Positions 8,585 through 16,397 of a stretch of DNA of 64,000 nt are shown one piece after another (positions within the stretch are counted from its first letter, which is position 1; the number at the start of each line of letters is the position of its first letter). Origin of the DNA: DASVTU01 sp036387415 (GTDB lineage Bacteria > Acidobacteriota > Blastocatellia > Pyrinomonadales > Pyrinomonadaceae). Under the pieces are notes generated by a model. The model saw only the letters and a program-made list of their open reading frames with translations. It made no database searches and had not been told where the DNA came from. Both the position numbers and the translations under genes were made by a program. Location: assembly GCA_036387415.1 (NCBI GenBank), contig DASVTU010000039.1:496001-560000 (forward strand), in the 5' to 3' direction.

Positions 8585-8660
8585 GACGACCGCGAAGCTG
8601 TTGGCTTATGCTTCTGCAATCCAGCCGTTCTATCAGGCCAACTCGCTTCGGGAGAATCTC

Positions 8661-11600
8661 ATGTCCAGACCCCTACACTTGAAAACTTTGTGGTGCGCTC
8701 TGTTGTTCGTCTCGCTGCTGCTTCCGGCAACCCTTCTAACGGCGCACGTCGTCGTCGCACAAACCGCGTCGCAAACAGGCGCGAGCAGTAGTAGTAGCGG
8801 CAGCACGTCGAGCGCCGCGCCGGAAGTGAAGGCTTTGGAGCGTCTTGAATGGCGCAGCATCGGCCCGGCCAACATGGGCGGGCGCACGGCGGATGTCGAG
8901 GGCGTCGCGGGCAATCCGAACGTGGTCTACGTCGCGACAGCTTCCGGCGGTCTCTGGAAGACGACCAACGGCGGCACGCGTTGGACGCCGATTTTTGAAC
9001 GACAGAACACCATCTCCATCGGCGACATCGCGCTTGAGCCGGACAACCCAGATGTCGTGTGGGTCGGGACGGGCGAGTCGAACGTCCGCAACTCGGTCTC
9101 GTTCGGCGACGGCGTTTACAAATCGACTGACGGTGGCAAGTCGTGGCAACACATGGGGCTGCGCGACACCGAACGCATCTCGCGCATCCTCGTCAACCCG
9201 CGCAACCGCGATGTGGTTTACGTCGGCGCACTCGGTCATGCATTCGCGCCGAATCAGGAGCGCGGCGTCTTCATGACGACCGACGGCGGCAAGTCTTGGA
9301 CGAAGACGCTCTACATCGACGCGGAACACGGCGTCGCCGACATGGACATCGACCCGCAGAACCCGAACATCGTCTACGCTGCGATGTGGAGTTTCGAGCG
9401 CAAGCCGTGGACGCATCGTTCGGGCAGCGAGAAGGGCGGCATCTTCCGTTCGATTGACGGCGGGCGGACATGGAAGAAACTGACAGAAGGCTTGCCGAAG
9501 TTAATTGGACGCATCGGGGTCAAGGTCGCGCCGTCGAACCCGAACGTCGTCTACGCCATCATGGAAGCGAAGGAGGGCACGCTCTATCGTTCCGACGACC
9601 GTGGCGAAACGTGGCGCAACGTCTCGAAACAGACGAACATCGTCTCGCGCGGTTTTTACTACACAGACCTCCGCGTTGACCCTGTGAACGAGAACCGCGT
9701 CTACGCCGTCGCTTCGACCCTGTTCGTCTCCATCGACGGTGGTCGCAACTTCCGCTCCATCACAGGGCGCACGCACATCGACTACCACGCGCTCTGGATT
9801 GACCCGCAAGACCCGCGACGGATGTGGCAAGGGCAGGACGGCGGCGTCGCCGTCTCTTACGATGCGGGCGAAAGTTGGGAGTACGTCAACAACATGCCCA
9901 TCGGCCAGTTTTACCAGATTCATGCCGACAACCGTCTGCCCTTCTACAACATCATGGGCGGACTCCAAGATAACGGCACTTGGACTGGCCCTTCGCGCAC
10001 GCGCGAACCCGCCGGAATCCTCAACGACGATTGGCGCATGATTTCCTTCGGCGACGGCTTCTACGTCCTCAACCACCCCGAAGACCCAGACCTTTACATC
10101 TCCGAAGCGCAGGGCGGCAGCATCGTTCGCACAGACATGCGTACGCGCGAGCAGCAATCGGTCAGCCCCGACCCGCGCGGCTCCGATGGCCCCGCCAGCG
10201 AAGCCAAGTATCGCTTCAACTGGAATTCGCCCATCATCCCCTCACCGCACGACAAGAACACGCTCTACTTCGGCGGCAACGTCGTCTTCAAGTCCACAGA
10301 CTTCGGCAAGACGTGGACAGCCGTCAGCCCCGATTTAACCACCAACGACCGCGACAAACAGAAGGACGCGGGCGGCCCCGTCGCCTTTGAAAACACGGGC
10401 GCGGAATTCAACACGACGGTCATCAGCATCGGCGAATCGCCCCTCCGTCAAGGCATGATTTGGGCGGGCACCGACGACGGCAACCTCCAACTCACCACCG
10501 ACGGCGGCAAAAACTGGACGAATCTCACCAAGAACGTCCCCGACCTGAAGCCCGCCTCGGCGGTCTCGCATGTCGAACCGTCGCGCGTGGATGCGAGCAC
10601 CGCTTATGTCGCGTTCGACCGTCACATGCTCGACGATTTTCGTCCCCTCGTCTTCAAGACCGAAGACGGCGGACGCACCTTTCGCAACATCACTGGCAAC
10701 TTGCCCGACAAAGCGCACGTCTGGATTGTGCGCGAAGACCCGCGCAATCCGCGACTCCTCTACGCCGGAACCGAACTCGGCCTCTACGCTTCCTACAACG
10801 GCGGCGCAAATTGGCTGCCCCTCAATCTCAAAAATCTCCCCAACGTCGCCGTCCACGACATCATCATCCACCCGCGCGACAACGACCTCATCCTCGCCAC
10901 ACACGGGCGAAGCATCTGGATTTTCGACGACGCCACGCCGCTTCAACAGTTGACGCAAGAGATACTCAACAGTCGCACGCATCTCTTCGACATTCGTCCG
11001 GCGCTTCGTTTCACGTCGCGCTTCACGCGCTACGGCATCGGCGATAAAGTCTTCACCGGAGCGAACCCGCCCTACGGGGCGCTCATCACTTATTACTTGA
11101 AAGACAAACCCGACGAGAAGACGACCGTCAAGATAGAGGTCTTCGACGCGAGCGGAAAACTTGTGCAGGAGTCGAAACAGATTCCGAAGGAGAAGGGCTT
11201 GAACCGCGCGACGTGGAACCTGCGTTGGGGAGGCCCGGAAGTGCGTAAGCCGCCGACCGATGAGGAGACTGCTTTTTCAGGCCCGCCGCGTGGCCCGCAC
11301 GTCCTGCCCGGCATCTACACGGTGAAGCTCATCGTCGGCGACCGGACGTTGGAAAAACGCGTCGAAGTTCGTCTCGACCCGACGATTTCCGTCCCCACCG
11401 CAGACCTACAGTTGTTACAGGATTTGACCATGCGGCTGCGCGATATGCAGTCCGCCACCAACAACGCGTTGCGTGCGCTCGACAGCGTGAAAGAACAGAT
11501 GCAGAACATCGACAAGGTTATCAAAGACCGCCTGCCCGACGCGCCCAAAGATTTGACGACCAAACTCACCGACCACATCAAACAGGTCGAAACCCTTCAG

Positions 11601-11876
11601 GGCAAACTCGCGCGACCCGAAGGCGGCCTCGGCTTTAGCGGTCGCTCGCAACTCATCGACCGTCTCGGCGGCCTCTTCTTTGAAATGGACGGCACCAACG
11701 CCGCGCCCACCATCTACCAACAGGAATTCTTCAAGGAGGTGCAGACCGAATTTCGTACCAAGACCACGGAAGTCAACAACTTCTTCAATCAAACTCTGCC
11801 CCAACTCAACGAAGCACTCCGACGCGCAGGCGCTCCCAACGTCATTGTCGGTAAACCCATCGAACTACCACAATGA
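8661..11876 (+). CDS. Large secreted sortilin/BNR-propeller protein, copy 1
   Basis: The ATG at 8661 follows GGGAGAAT and opens a signal peptide (LWCALLFVSLLLPATLLTAHVVVAQ); the longer frame from 8550 has no such support. The 1071-residue product has repeated Asp-box/BNR units such as STDGGKSW, TTDGGKSW, SIDGGRTW and TEDGGRTF, which form VPS10/sortilin-like or GH74-like β-propellers. A β-sandwich segment follows (TTVKIEVFDASGKLVQES), then a helical C-terminal region (residues about 930-1060) with coiled-coil character. Related proteins are often annotated as glycosyl hydrolases, but I see no confirmed catalytic residues, so binding or peptidase-adapter roles remain possible. A paralogue lies at 27276-30677. 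Confidence 0.85.
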   Translation: MSRPLHLKTLWCALLFVSLLLPATLLTAHVVVAQTASQTGASSSSSGSTSSAAPEVKALERLEWRSIGPANMGGRTADVEGVAGNPNVVYVATASGGLWKTTNGGTRWTPIFERQNTISIGDIALEPDNPDVVWVGTGESNVRNSVSFGDGVYKSTDGGKSWQHMGLRDTERISRILVNPRNRDVVYVGALGHAFAPNQERGVFMTTDGGKSWTKTLYIDAEHGVADMDIDPQNPNIVYAAMWSFERKPWTHRSGSEKGGIFRSIDGGRTWKKLTEGLPKLIGRIGVKVAPSNPNVVYAIMEAKEGTLYRSDDRGETWRNVSKQTNIVSRGFYYTDLRVDPVNENRVYAVASTLFVSIDGGRNFRSITGRTHIDYHALWIDPQDPRRMWQGQDGGVAVSYDAGESWEYVNNMPIGQFYQIHADNRLPFYNIMGGLQDNGTWTGPSRTREPAGILNDDWRMISFGDGFYVLNHPEDPDLYISEAQGGSIVRTDMRTREQQSVSPDPRGSDGPASEAKYRFNWNSPIIPSPHDKNTLYFGGNVVFKSTDFGKTWTAVSPDLTTNDRDKQKDAGGPVAFENTGAEFNTTVISIGESPLRQGMIWAGTDDGNLQLTTDGGKNWTNLTKNVPDLKPASAVSHVEPSRVDASTAYVAFDRHMLDDFRPLVFKTEDGGRTFRNITGNLPDKAHVWIVREDPRNPRLLYAGTELGLYASYNGGANWLPLNLKNLPNVAVHDIIIHPRDNDLILATHGRSIWIFDDATPLQQLTQEILNSRTHLFDIRPALRFTSRFTRYGIGDKVFTGANPPYGALITYYLKDKPDEKTTVKIEVFDASGKLVQESKQIPKEKGLNRATWNLRWGGPEVRKPPTDEETAFSGPPRGPHVLPGIYTVKLIVGDRTLEKRVEVRLDPTISVPTADLQLLQDLTMRLRDMQSATNNALRALDSVKEQMQNIDKVIKDRLPDAPKDLTTKLTDHIKQVETLQGKLARPEGGLGFSGRSQLIDRLGGLFFEMDGTNAAPTIYQQEFFKEVQTEFRTKTTEVNNFFNQTLPQLNEALRRAGAPNVIVGKPIELPQ

Positions 11877-12046
11877 AATTGCGGATTGCGGATTTCGGAT
11901 TTCGGATTGGCAGAACGAGGATTCAGGAGTCAGAAGTTAGAAGTCAGAACGAGAACGGAACGTAGTTGAGAGCAAAGCTCGACAAGTGTGTCTACTCAGT
12001 CAAGCATTTCTACTGACTACTGTCTACTGTTTTTCATTCCTCAATT
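11877..12046. repeat. Dispersed intergenic element, copy 2
   Basis: It has the same block order as 8398-8584: GCGGATT words, AGGAGTCAGAAG words, TCAAGCATTTCT, then CTACTG words and TTTTTCATTCCTCAATTTGAG. It lies between convergent genes, starting right after the stop codon of the sortilin-like gene. Its distal end provides the last codons and the stop (RNEKQ then TAG) of the membrane-protein gene at 12024-12398. Confidence 0.7.
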
Positions 12047-12398
12047 TGAGGTAGGCGAGCGCAAAGAGGGCGGCGAAAATCAGGTCGATGATTCCGGCGG
12101 CGAGCATGGTCGGCGCGAGGCGTTGTTGTAGGTAGAGCACGACCGCCGCTATCGCAAAACTCAGCTTCTCAATTATCGACGGAATCATCAACGCGCGATA
12201 ACGCACGGGGTTTCGCGATACGATGAAGAACGCAATCTGCCACGCCGTCGCCACGCCGAGGAAGCCATAATAAAATTCGGGATGTGTAATCGGCGGCGGG
12301 TAATCGCGTCCCGTTTTCGTCTCCATAAAATATTGCGGCAAGAGCACCACCAGACCGTAGATGCCCGCGATGAGAAACACTAGCCGAGAGAATTTCAT
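12024..12398 (-). CDS. Small integral membrane protein
   Basis: This 124-residue protein has four predicted transmembrane helices: residues about 5-25, 45-62, 72-90 and 96-115. AGAGGTGG precedes the ATG. The pattern, with a GFLGVATAWQIAFF segment and an RNP-YR loop, is seen in uncharacterised membrane proteins of soil bacteria. No functional motif is visible. Its final residues are encoded inside the dispersed element at 11877-12046. Confidence 0.7.
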   Translation of the reverse strand: MKFSRLVFLIAGIYGLVVLLPQYFMETKTGRDYPPPITHPEFYYGFLGVATAWQIAFFIVSRNPVRYRALMIPSIIEKLSFAIAAVVLYLQQRLAPTMLAAGIIDLIFAALFALAYLKLRNEKQ

Positions 12399-12447
12399 CT
12401 TGAGCCACCTCTACTAATAAACGCCTGAAAGCATTCGGACGAAACCG

Positions 12448-13314
12448 TCACAGACCCGCCATATCCCATTTGCGGATGGTGTCGGAGATGAGTGTGGTGA
12501 GTTTGTCGGTGACTTTGGCGAAGTATTCGTCGGCCTTCTTTTGGTCAAATTTCGGATAGCCTTGATTGGGTTGGTAGAGGCCGATGGACGATGGGAAGGG
12601 CGCGGCTTGCCATGTGCCGGGCGCGGGATAGGGCGTGGCGAGTTCGGGTCGGTAGCGATTGGCGTGGACGAGTGTGGGGTCGATGGCTTGAATCATGGCG
12701 GTCTCGTTCCATCCGGCGTGGCCGCCGTCTTCGCCGAAGACCTCTTTGGTGACATCGGCGGCGAACGACCACCAGTTGATGACGAGCGTGCGAACACGAC
12801 GTTCCGAAGCGACTTCCGCCGCCACCGCGTTCAAGACCGCCGACTGCGGGCCGCCGTGGCCGTTGATGATGACGATGTTGCGGAAGCCGTTCTTGGCGAG
12901 TCCTTCGAGCAACTGTTTGATGAAGGGACGATAGGCGGCTTCGTTGATTTGAAACGCGCCGGGGTAGGCTTCGAGGCTGCCCGTGATGCCGTAGGGCAGC
13001 GTGGGCGCAATCATGGCGTTGACACGCGGCGCGATGCGGCGTGCGAGGGCAAAGGGCGCGGTGTTGTCCGCGCCGTTGTTGATAACACCGTGAGGTTCGA
13101 GCGTGCCCGTCGGCAGGAGCACGGTCTGGATGCGTGCGGGGACGACTTCGCGGAACTCCATCCAGTTGATGCGTTCCATCTCGCGCGTCGAAACGAAATC
13201 TTTCTGATTCGTCGCCGACTGGTTAGTCGGAGAGTTTTGTGCGCGTGCGTCTGCGTGCGACGACGCGGCGAGCAACAGCGAAAGAAGAAGCGTCGAAACG
13301 TTTAGCTTGCTCAT
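12448..13314 (-). CDS. Secreted creatininase-family amidohydrolase
   Basis: The 288-residue protein has a signal peptide (VSTLLLSLLLAASSHADARA). The family metal-site blocks are recognisable: LPTGTLEPHG with Glu and His, an Asp in NNGADNTAPF, INGHGGP and GGHAGWNET. Creatininase-like enzymes hydrolyse cyclic or linear amides using two zinc or manganese ions. Most are cytoplasmic, and the export signal here suggests a periplasmic role, possibly in nitrogen scavenging. The substrate cannot be told from sequence. GAGGT lies upstream of the ATG. Confidence 0.85.
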   Translation of the reverse strand: MSKLNVSTLLLSLLLAASSHADARAQNSPTNQSATNQKDFVSTREMERINWMEFREVVPARIQTVLLPTGTLEPHGVINNGADNTAPFALARRIAPRVNAMIAPTLPYGITGSLEAYPGAFQINEAAYRPFIKQLLEGLAKNGFRNIVIINGHGGPQSAVLNAVAAEVASERRVRTLVINWWSFAADVTKEVFGEDGGHAGWNETAMIQAIDPTLVHANRYRPELATPYPAPGTWQAAPFPSSIGLYQPNQGYPKFDQKKADEYFAKVTDKLTTLISDTIRKWDMAGL

Positions 13315-13493
13315 CGCACCTCACGACCTCCTGCGCCCGAACCGACGCGGGATTGCTCCGGTAAGAAACGAGGCCGTCCCGCGCGTCAGACATCACGCCG
13401 CCGAGACGCACGTATGTTTCAGAGACTCCGCCCGCCGAGTGGCAAACGTCCTCGAAGCCTCTACGCGCACGCGCCGCGCACGCCGCGCTCGCT

Positions 13494-13667
13494 CTACTCT
13501 GTGTTCGGGTTTATCTCTTTCTTAATCTCCTGGCTTTCGGGATTCTCAGCGCCGGGCGTGAGCGAACCCGTGCCCGTTGGTTTGTCTTCGAGTTTCTCCG
13601 CCGGACTCGCGTCCAATGGGGTCTCGTCTTTGGTCAGCCCTTTGGCCTGTCCTTCGTTTTCCGTCAT
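13494..13667 (-). CDS. Small hydrophilic protein of 57 residues
   Basis: The ATG at 13667 has an excellent site (AAAAGGAGAGAG) 5 bases upstream; a start at 13685 lacks one. The product, beginning MTENEGQAKGLTKDETPLD, is acidic, rich in Glu, Pro and Asn, and probably disordered, like many stress-related small proteins. I do not recognise the family. The good ribosome binding site is the main support that it is real. Confidence 0.5.
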   Translation of the reverse strand: MTENEGQAKGLTKDETPLDASPAEKLEDKPTGTGSLTPGAENPESQEIKKEINPNTE

Positions 13668-13731
13668 GGTCTCTCTCCTTTTCACTTCCCCTGTTCGATA
13701 AGATATATGTGCGCCGCGTCCGGCACGCTCT

Positions 13732-13890
13732 CTAAATGCGACCCATCAGCAGCAGTATGACTACGATGAGGAGGATGATGCCGAGCAGCCCGCTCGGATA
13801 GTATCCCCACCCGCGACTGTGAGGCCACGCGGGCGCTGCGCCGACGAGAAGCAGAACCAAAATGACAATCAGAATGGTAGTGGTGTTCAT
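13732..13890 (-). CDS. DUF3309-family small membrane protein
   Basis: This 52-residue ORF starts at the ATG at 13890, with AAGGAG 6 bases upstream. It reads MNTTTILIVILVLLLVG, then APAWPHSRGWGYYPSG, then a second hydrophobic helix ending LLLMGRI. The central WPHSRGWGYYPSG motif between two helices is diagnostic of the DUF3309 family of small bacterial membrane proteins. Function is unknown. It lies 64 bases upstream of the preceding small acidic gene on the same strand. Confidence 0.85.
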   Translation of the reverse strand: MNTTTILIVILVLLLVGAAPAWPHSRGWGYYPSGLLGIILLIVVILLLMGRI

Positions 13891-14173
13891 CGCTTTTGCT
13901 CCTTCACGTCAAGTTCGGCCTGAGTCGCGTTGAAAATTTCAGACTCATGCCGACAAATGTTTGATTCAACTTCCGACGCGCTTCTGACTGACCGGAAGCG
14001 TTTCGCCTCGCGACCGTGAGGCGCGCGTCTTTGTCGAGACGGTTGGTGAACGATTGCGTGGCGTGAGTATGTCAGAGCAGGCGCGTCAAAATCAAATTCT
14101 CTAAACGATTTTGAGAGGGATGCTGACCGGAAACCCGTAGGTGTGAGGCGACGAAGCGACGTCGAAGAAAGTA
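13891..14173. other. Intergenic gap without a credible gene
   Basis: The only ORF is an Arg/Ser-rich frame without a ribosome binding site, judged spurious. The gap probably carries the promoter of the DUF3309 gene; no clear -35/-10 pair was seen. Confidence 0.4.
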
Positions 14174-14207
14174 AAGCCGCCGGGAGGCGCATGCGCTCCG
14201 GGCGGCT
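14174..14207 (-). terminator. Rho-independent terminator after VWA gene
   Basis: A GC-rich imperfect hairpin (about 14 pairs around GCATGC) is followed on the minus strand by TTTACTTTCTT. It lies about 50 bases after the stop of the VWA gene and is placed to end the MerR-VWA transcript. Confidence 0.75.
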
Positions 14208-14257
14208 TCGTTGAGTGGCGAGGGGTGGTTTGAAGTTTTAGTTGAGAAGGAAGCTCA

Positions 14258-15523
14258 TCATGACTTCCTACTGGTGCGGCGCGAGTAGGAATCGTAGGCG
14301 AAGTTTTTGCGCCTCATTCTGTCCTGACTGCGGTCGTCCATCGTCGAAAGAGCTTCTTCGAGTTTGACGCGCTCCTGCGCTAAATCCACGTCGGCCTCAT
14401 CGTAAGACGGCGAGGCCAGCGTCGCGTAGAGCGATGCGCTGACGACTTGCCGCGCCGACACATAATCGCCCCTATCCATGTATGCCATCGCTTCGCGTCG
14501 GGCGCGCGCGTTCATCATCAACTGCACCGCCTTGCCTACCTCCGCGTTGACGGGCAACGCTTCGACCGCCGCTTCCGTGTCGAAATCAATCTCGAAGCTG
14601 TGCTTGACGACCTCGGCTCCCTTCGCCTCCTGCGGCGTGTAGCCGAGACGCAAATCGAGCAGGTGTTGTCGCGTGCCGTACCGTTGCGCGGGGACGCGTA
14701 GTTGGACAACTACGTCGAGCGGCGAACCACCTTGAAGGTTCGGCAGTTTGTAGCGCCCCGTTTCGTTTAACTCGAAATCGTTGAGCACTCCGGCGAGACG
14801 AATGCCGTCGGAAGGCACAAGGCCGAGCGTCACGGTGTGCGCCACTTGCGCGATGAGTCCTTCGAGTTCGACGGCGAAGATGCGCTGCATGTCGTCGGCG
14901 TGTGTGACGTGCCAGGCGTTGCCGCGACCCGCCTCGGCCATCGGCATCAGGAGGTCTTCGTTGAAATCTTCGCCGATGCCGATGGTCGAAGTGCTGACGC
15001 CGCGCTCGGCGAGTCCGAGCGTCTGCGTGACAATCTGGTCGGTGTTGGTGAGGCCGCTGTTGGCGAGTCCGTCGGTGATGAGAAGGACGCGGTTGATGCC
15101 GTCGCTCAAGAGATGTTCGCTGACCTGTATGCCGCCGCGCACCCATGCTTCATGGAGGGCGGTGGCGCTCCGCGCGTGGATGTGTGCCAGCACACTCTTC
15201 AGGGCTTCTTTGTTGGTCGCGAGTTGGCTTGGAATGAGCACATCAATCTGGTCGTCGAAGATGACGACGCTCACGCAGTCGCTGGCGAGCAGTTGGTCAA
15301 TGCAATAGGCGGTCGCCTCGCGCGCACGCTGTATCTTCTCGCCGCCCATCGAACCGGAGCGGTCGAGCACGATGCTGAGGTTGAGTTGCGGACGGCGGCG
15401 CGCGGCATCGGCGCTCGTCTCCGGCGGCGTAATGCGAATGAGCACATCGACGGTCTGCTCGCGTCCGGCGACGAGTTTTGCCCGCTCGGTGATGAATTCT
15501 ACTTTCGGTATCTGTTGCGACAT
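14258..15523 (-). CDS. VWA-domain protein (cytoplasmic)
   Basis: This 421-residue protein starts at the ATG at 15523 with GAGGAAG upstream. Residues about 48-230 form a von Willebrand A domain with a complete metal-ion-dependent adhesion site: DRSGS (about 54-58), a threonine in SATAL, and ITDG. Residues about 240-350 look like a β-sandwich, and the C-terminal 60 residues are helical. No signal peptide or membrane segment is visible. Related proteins in soil bacteria act as scaffolds or chaperone partners, but the ligand is unknown. It starts 4 bases after the stop of the MerR-type gene, so the two form an operon. Confidence 0.88.
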   Translation of the reverse strand: MSQQIPKVEFITERAKLVAGREQTVDVLIRITPPETSADAARRRPQLNLSIVLDRSGSMGGEKIQRAREATAYCIDQLLASDCVSVVIFDDQIDVLIPSQLATNKEALKSVLAHIHARSATALHEAWVRGGIQVSEHLLSDGINRVLLITDGLANSGLTNTDQIVTQTLGLAERGVSTSTIGIGEDFNEDLLMPMAEAGRGNAWHVTHADDMQRIFAVELEGLIAQVAHTVTLGLVPSDGIRLAGVLNDFELNETGRYKLPNLQGGSPLDVVVQLRVPAQRYGTRQHLLDLRLGYTPQEAKGAEVVKHSFEIDFDTEAAVEALPVNAEVGKAVQLMMNARARREAMAYMDRGDYVSARQVVSASLYATLASPSYDEADVDLAQERVKLEEALSTMDDRSQDRMRRKNFAYDSYSRRTSRKS

Positions 15524-15527
15524 AATT

Positions 15528-16214
15528 CTATCTTCCTCGCTTTCCCGGCCTCTTGCGGCCAAATAACTCAAGCGTGCGCGCAATGCTCTGCGTCAGACGA
15601 CGCAACGCCGTCGGCTCACTTGGCGTCTGGTATTGGTCATGAATATGCAACTCAAGCCCCGGCTCAATCTCCACTCTCTCCCACGCGCCGCCTGTCGTCG
15701 TGGCCGACGAATGCAAAGACCCGCTCGGCGCGACGCCCGCGTGCGCCCGACTCGACGGAGACGGAGACGACAGAGGGTTCGGCGGCGACGAAGACGAAGC
15801 GTGGCGCTTCGTCAGCAGCGTCTCCAAATAACTGAGCGCCTCATTTTTCGACGCCTTCGTCGCCGCCGCTTTGCCGTCGAAACCGAGCAGGCGTTCCAAC
15901 TCGTGTTCGCTGCGTCCCTGCACAAGTTCACGAATCTTGCGAATCGGCAGGTGGTCAGCTTGAAGTTTTTTGACGACCAGCAGTTGCAGCAGGTGTATGT
16001 AGCCGAAGACGGAGGCCGTCCCCTGCTTCTCTTCCGCCGCCGACAACAAGCCTTCGGTGAGGTAGTAACGGATGGTGCGCTCGTCCGGCACTTCGCTCAC
16101 CGTGCCTCTGTCCTGCACCGGGCCGCGCTCCGAAAGGATGCTCGCCGCCTGCTCCGTCAACTCTGCCACCCCGACGTATTTTCTCTGCCGCACAGACTCA
16201 AGTTGGCTCTTCAT
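15528..16214 (-). CDS. MerR-type transcriptional regulator
   Basis: The 228-residue protein has a winged helix-turn-helix at residues about 13-85: VSEVPDERTIRYYLTEGLL, then the wing, then YIHLLQLLVVKKLQADHLPIRKIRELV. This is the standard MerR layout. A Ser/Pro-rich linker follows, then a C-terminal region containing EIEPGLELHIHDQYQ, probably an effector-binding or dimerisation part. No ligand cysteines stand out. The ATG at 16214 is chosen because a consensus promoter ends only a few bases upstream; an upstream ATG at 16235 lies inside that promoter. It probably represses or activates its own operon with the VWA gene. Confidence 0.85.
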   Translation of the reverse strand: MKSQLESVRQRKYVGVAELTEQAASILSERGPVQDRGTVSEVPDERTIRYYLTEGLLSAAEEKQGTASVFGYIHLLQLLVVKKLQADHLPIRKIRELVQGRSEHELERLLGFDGKAAATKASKNEALSYLETLLTKRHASSSSPPNPLSSPSPSSRAHAGVAPSGSLHSSATTTGGAWERVEIEPGLELHIHDQYQTPSEPTALRRLTQSIARTLELFGRKRPGKRGR

Positions 16215-16222
16215 GAGCGCGA

Positions 16223-16274
16223 AATATAAAACCATTGACAGTAAATGTCAACAGTAAATACTGTAAACTGTCAA
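16223..16274 (-). promoter_or_regulatory. Sigma-70 promoter with nested operator palindromes
   Basis: On the minus strand -35 TTGACA (16251-16246) and -10 TATATT (16228-16223) are separated by exactly 17 bases. The expected start point falls within 3 bases of the ATG at 16214, predicting a leaderless mRNA. Three dyads overlap: TTGACA/TGTCAA arms at 16235-16251, ACAGTA/TACTGT at 16251-16264, and outer TTGACAGT/ACTGTCAA arms at 16235-16242 and 16267-16274. Dyads in the spacer are typical of MerR-controlled promoters. Confidence 0.75.
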
Positions 16275-16318
16275 TTAGCATTAACAGCGCAAAATTTTAC
16301 CCATCGACGCACAAAAAA

Positions 16319-16352
16319 AGAGAGCGGGACGGCTTTAACCGTCCCGCTCTCT
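16319..16352 (-). terminator. Strong rho-independent terminator after DUF4214 gene
   Basis: A perfect 14-bp stem (16319-16332 with 16339-16352) encloses a 6-base loop and is followed on the minus strand by a run of seven T. It ends the transcript of the gene at 16398-18866. Confidence 0.92.
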
Positions 16353-16397
16353 GCCCTGCTTGTATCCCCTTGTTAAGTCACGGCGCTCACTTCGAGC

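Noticed and set aside
13887..14192. 101-residue minus-strand ORF
   Set aside because: Arg/Ser-rich, no ribosome binding site, and it starts inside the terminator of the VWA gene.
14837..15835. 332-residue plus-strand ORF
   Set aside because: It runs antisense across both the VWA and MerR-type genes, which have clear domains.
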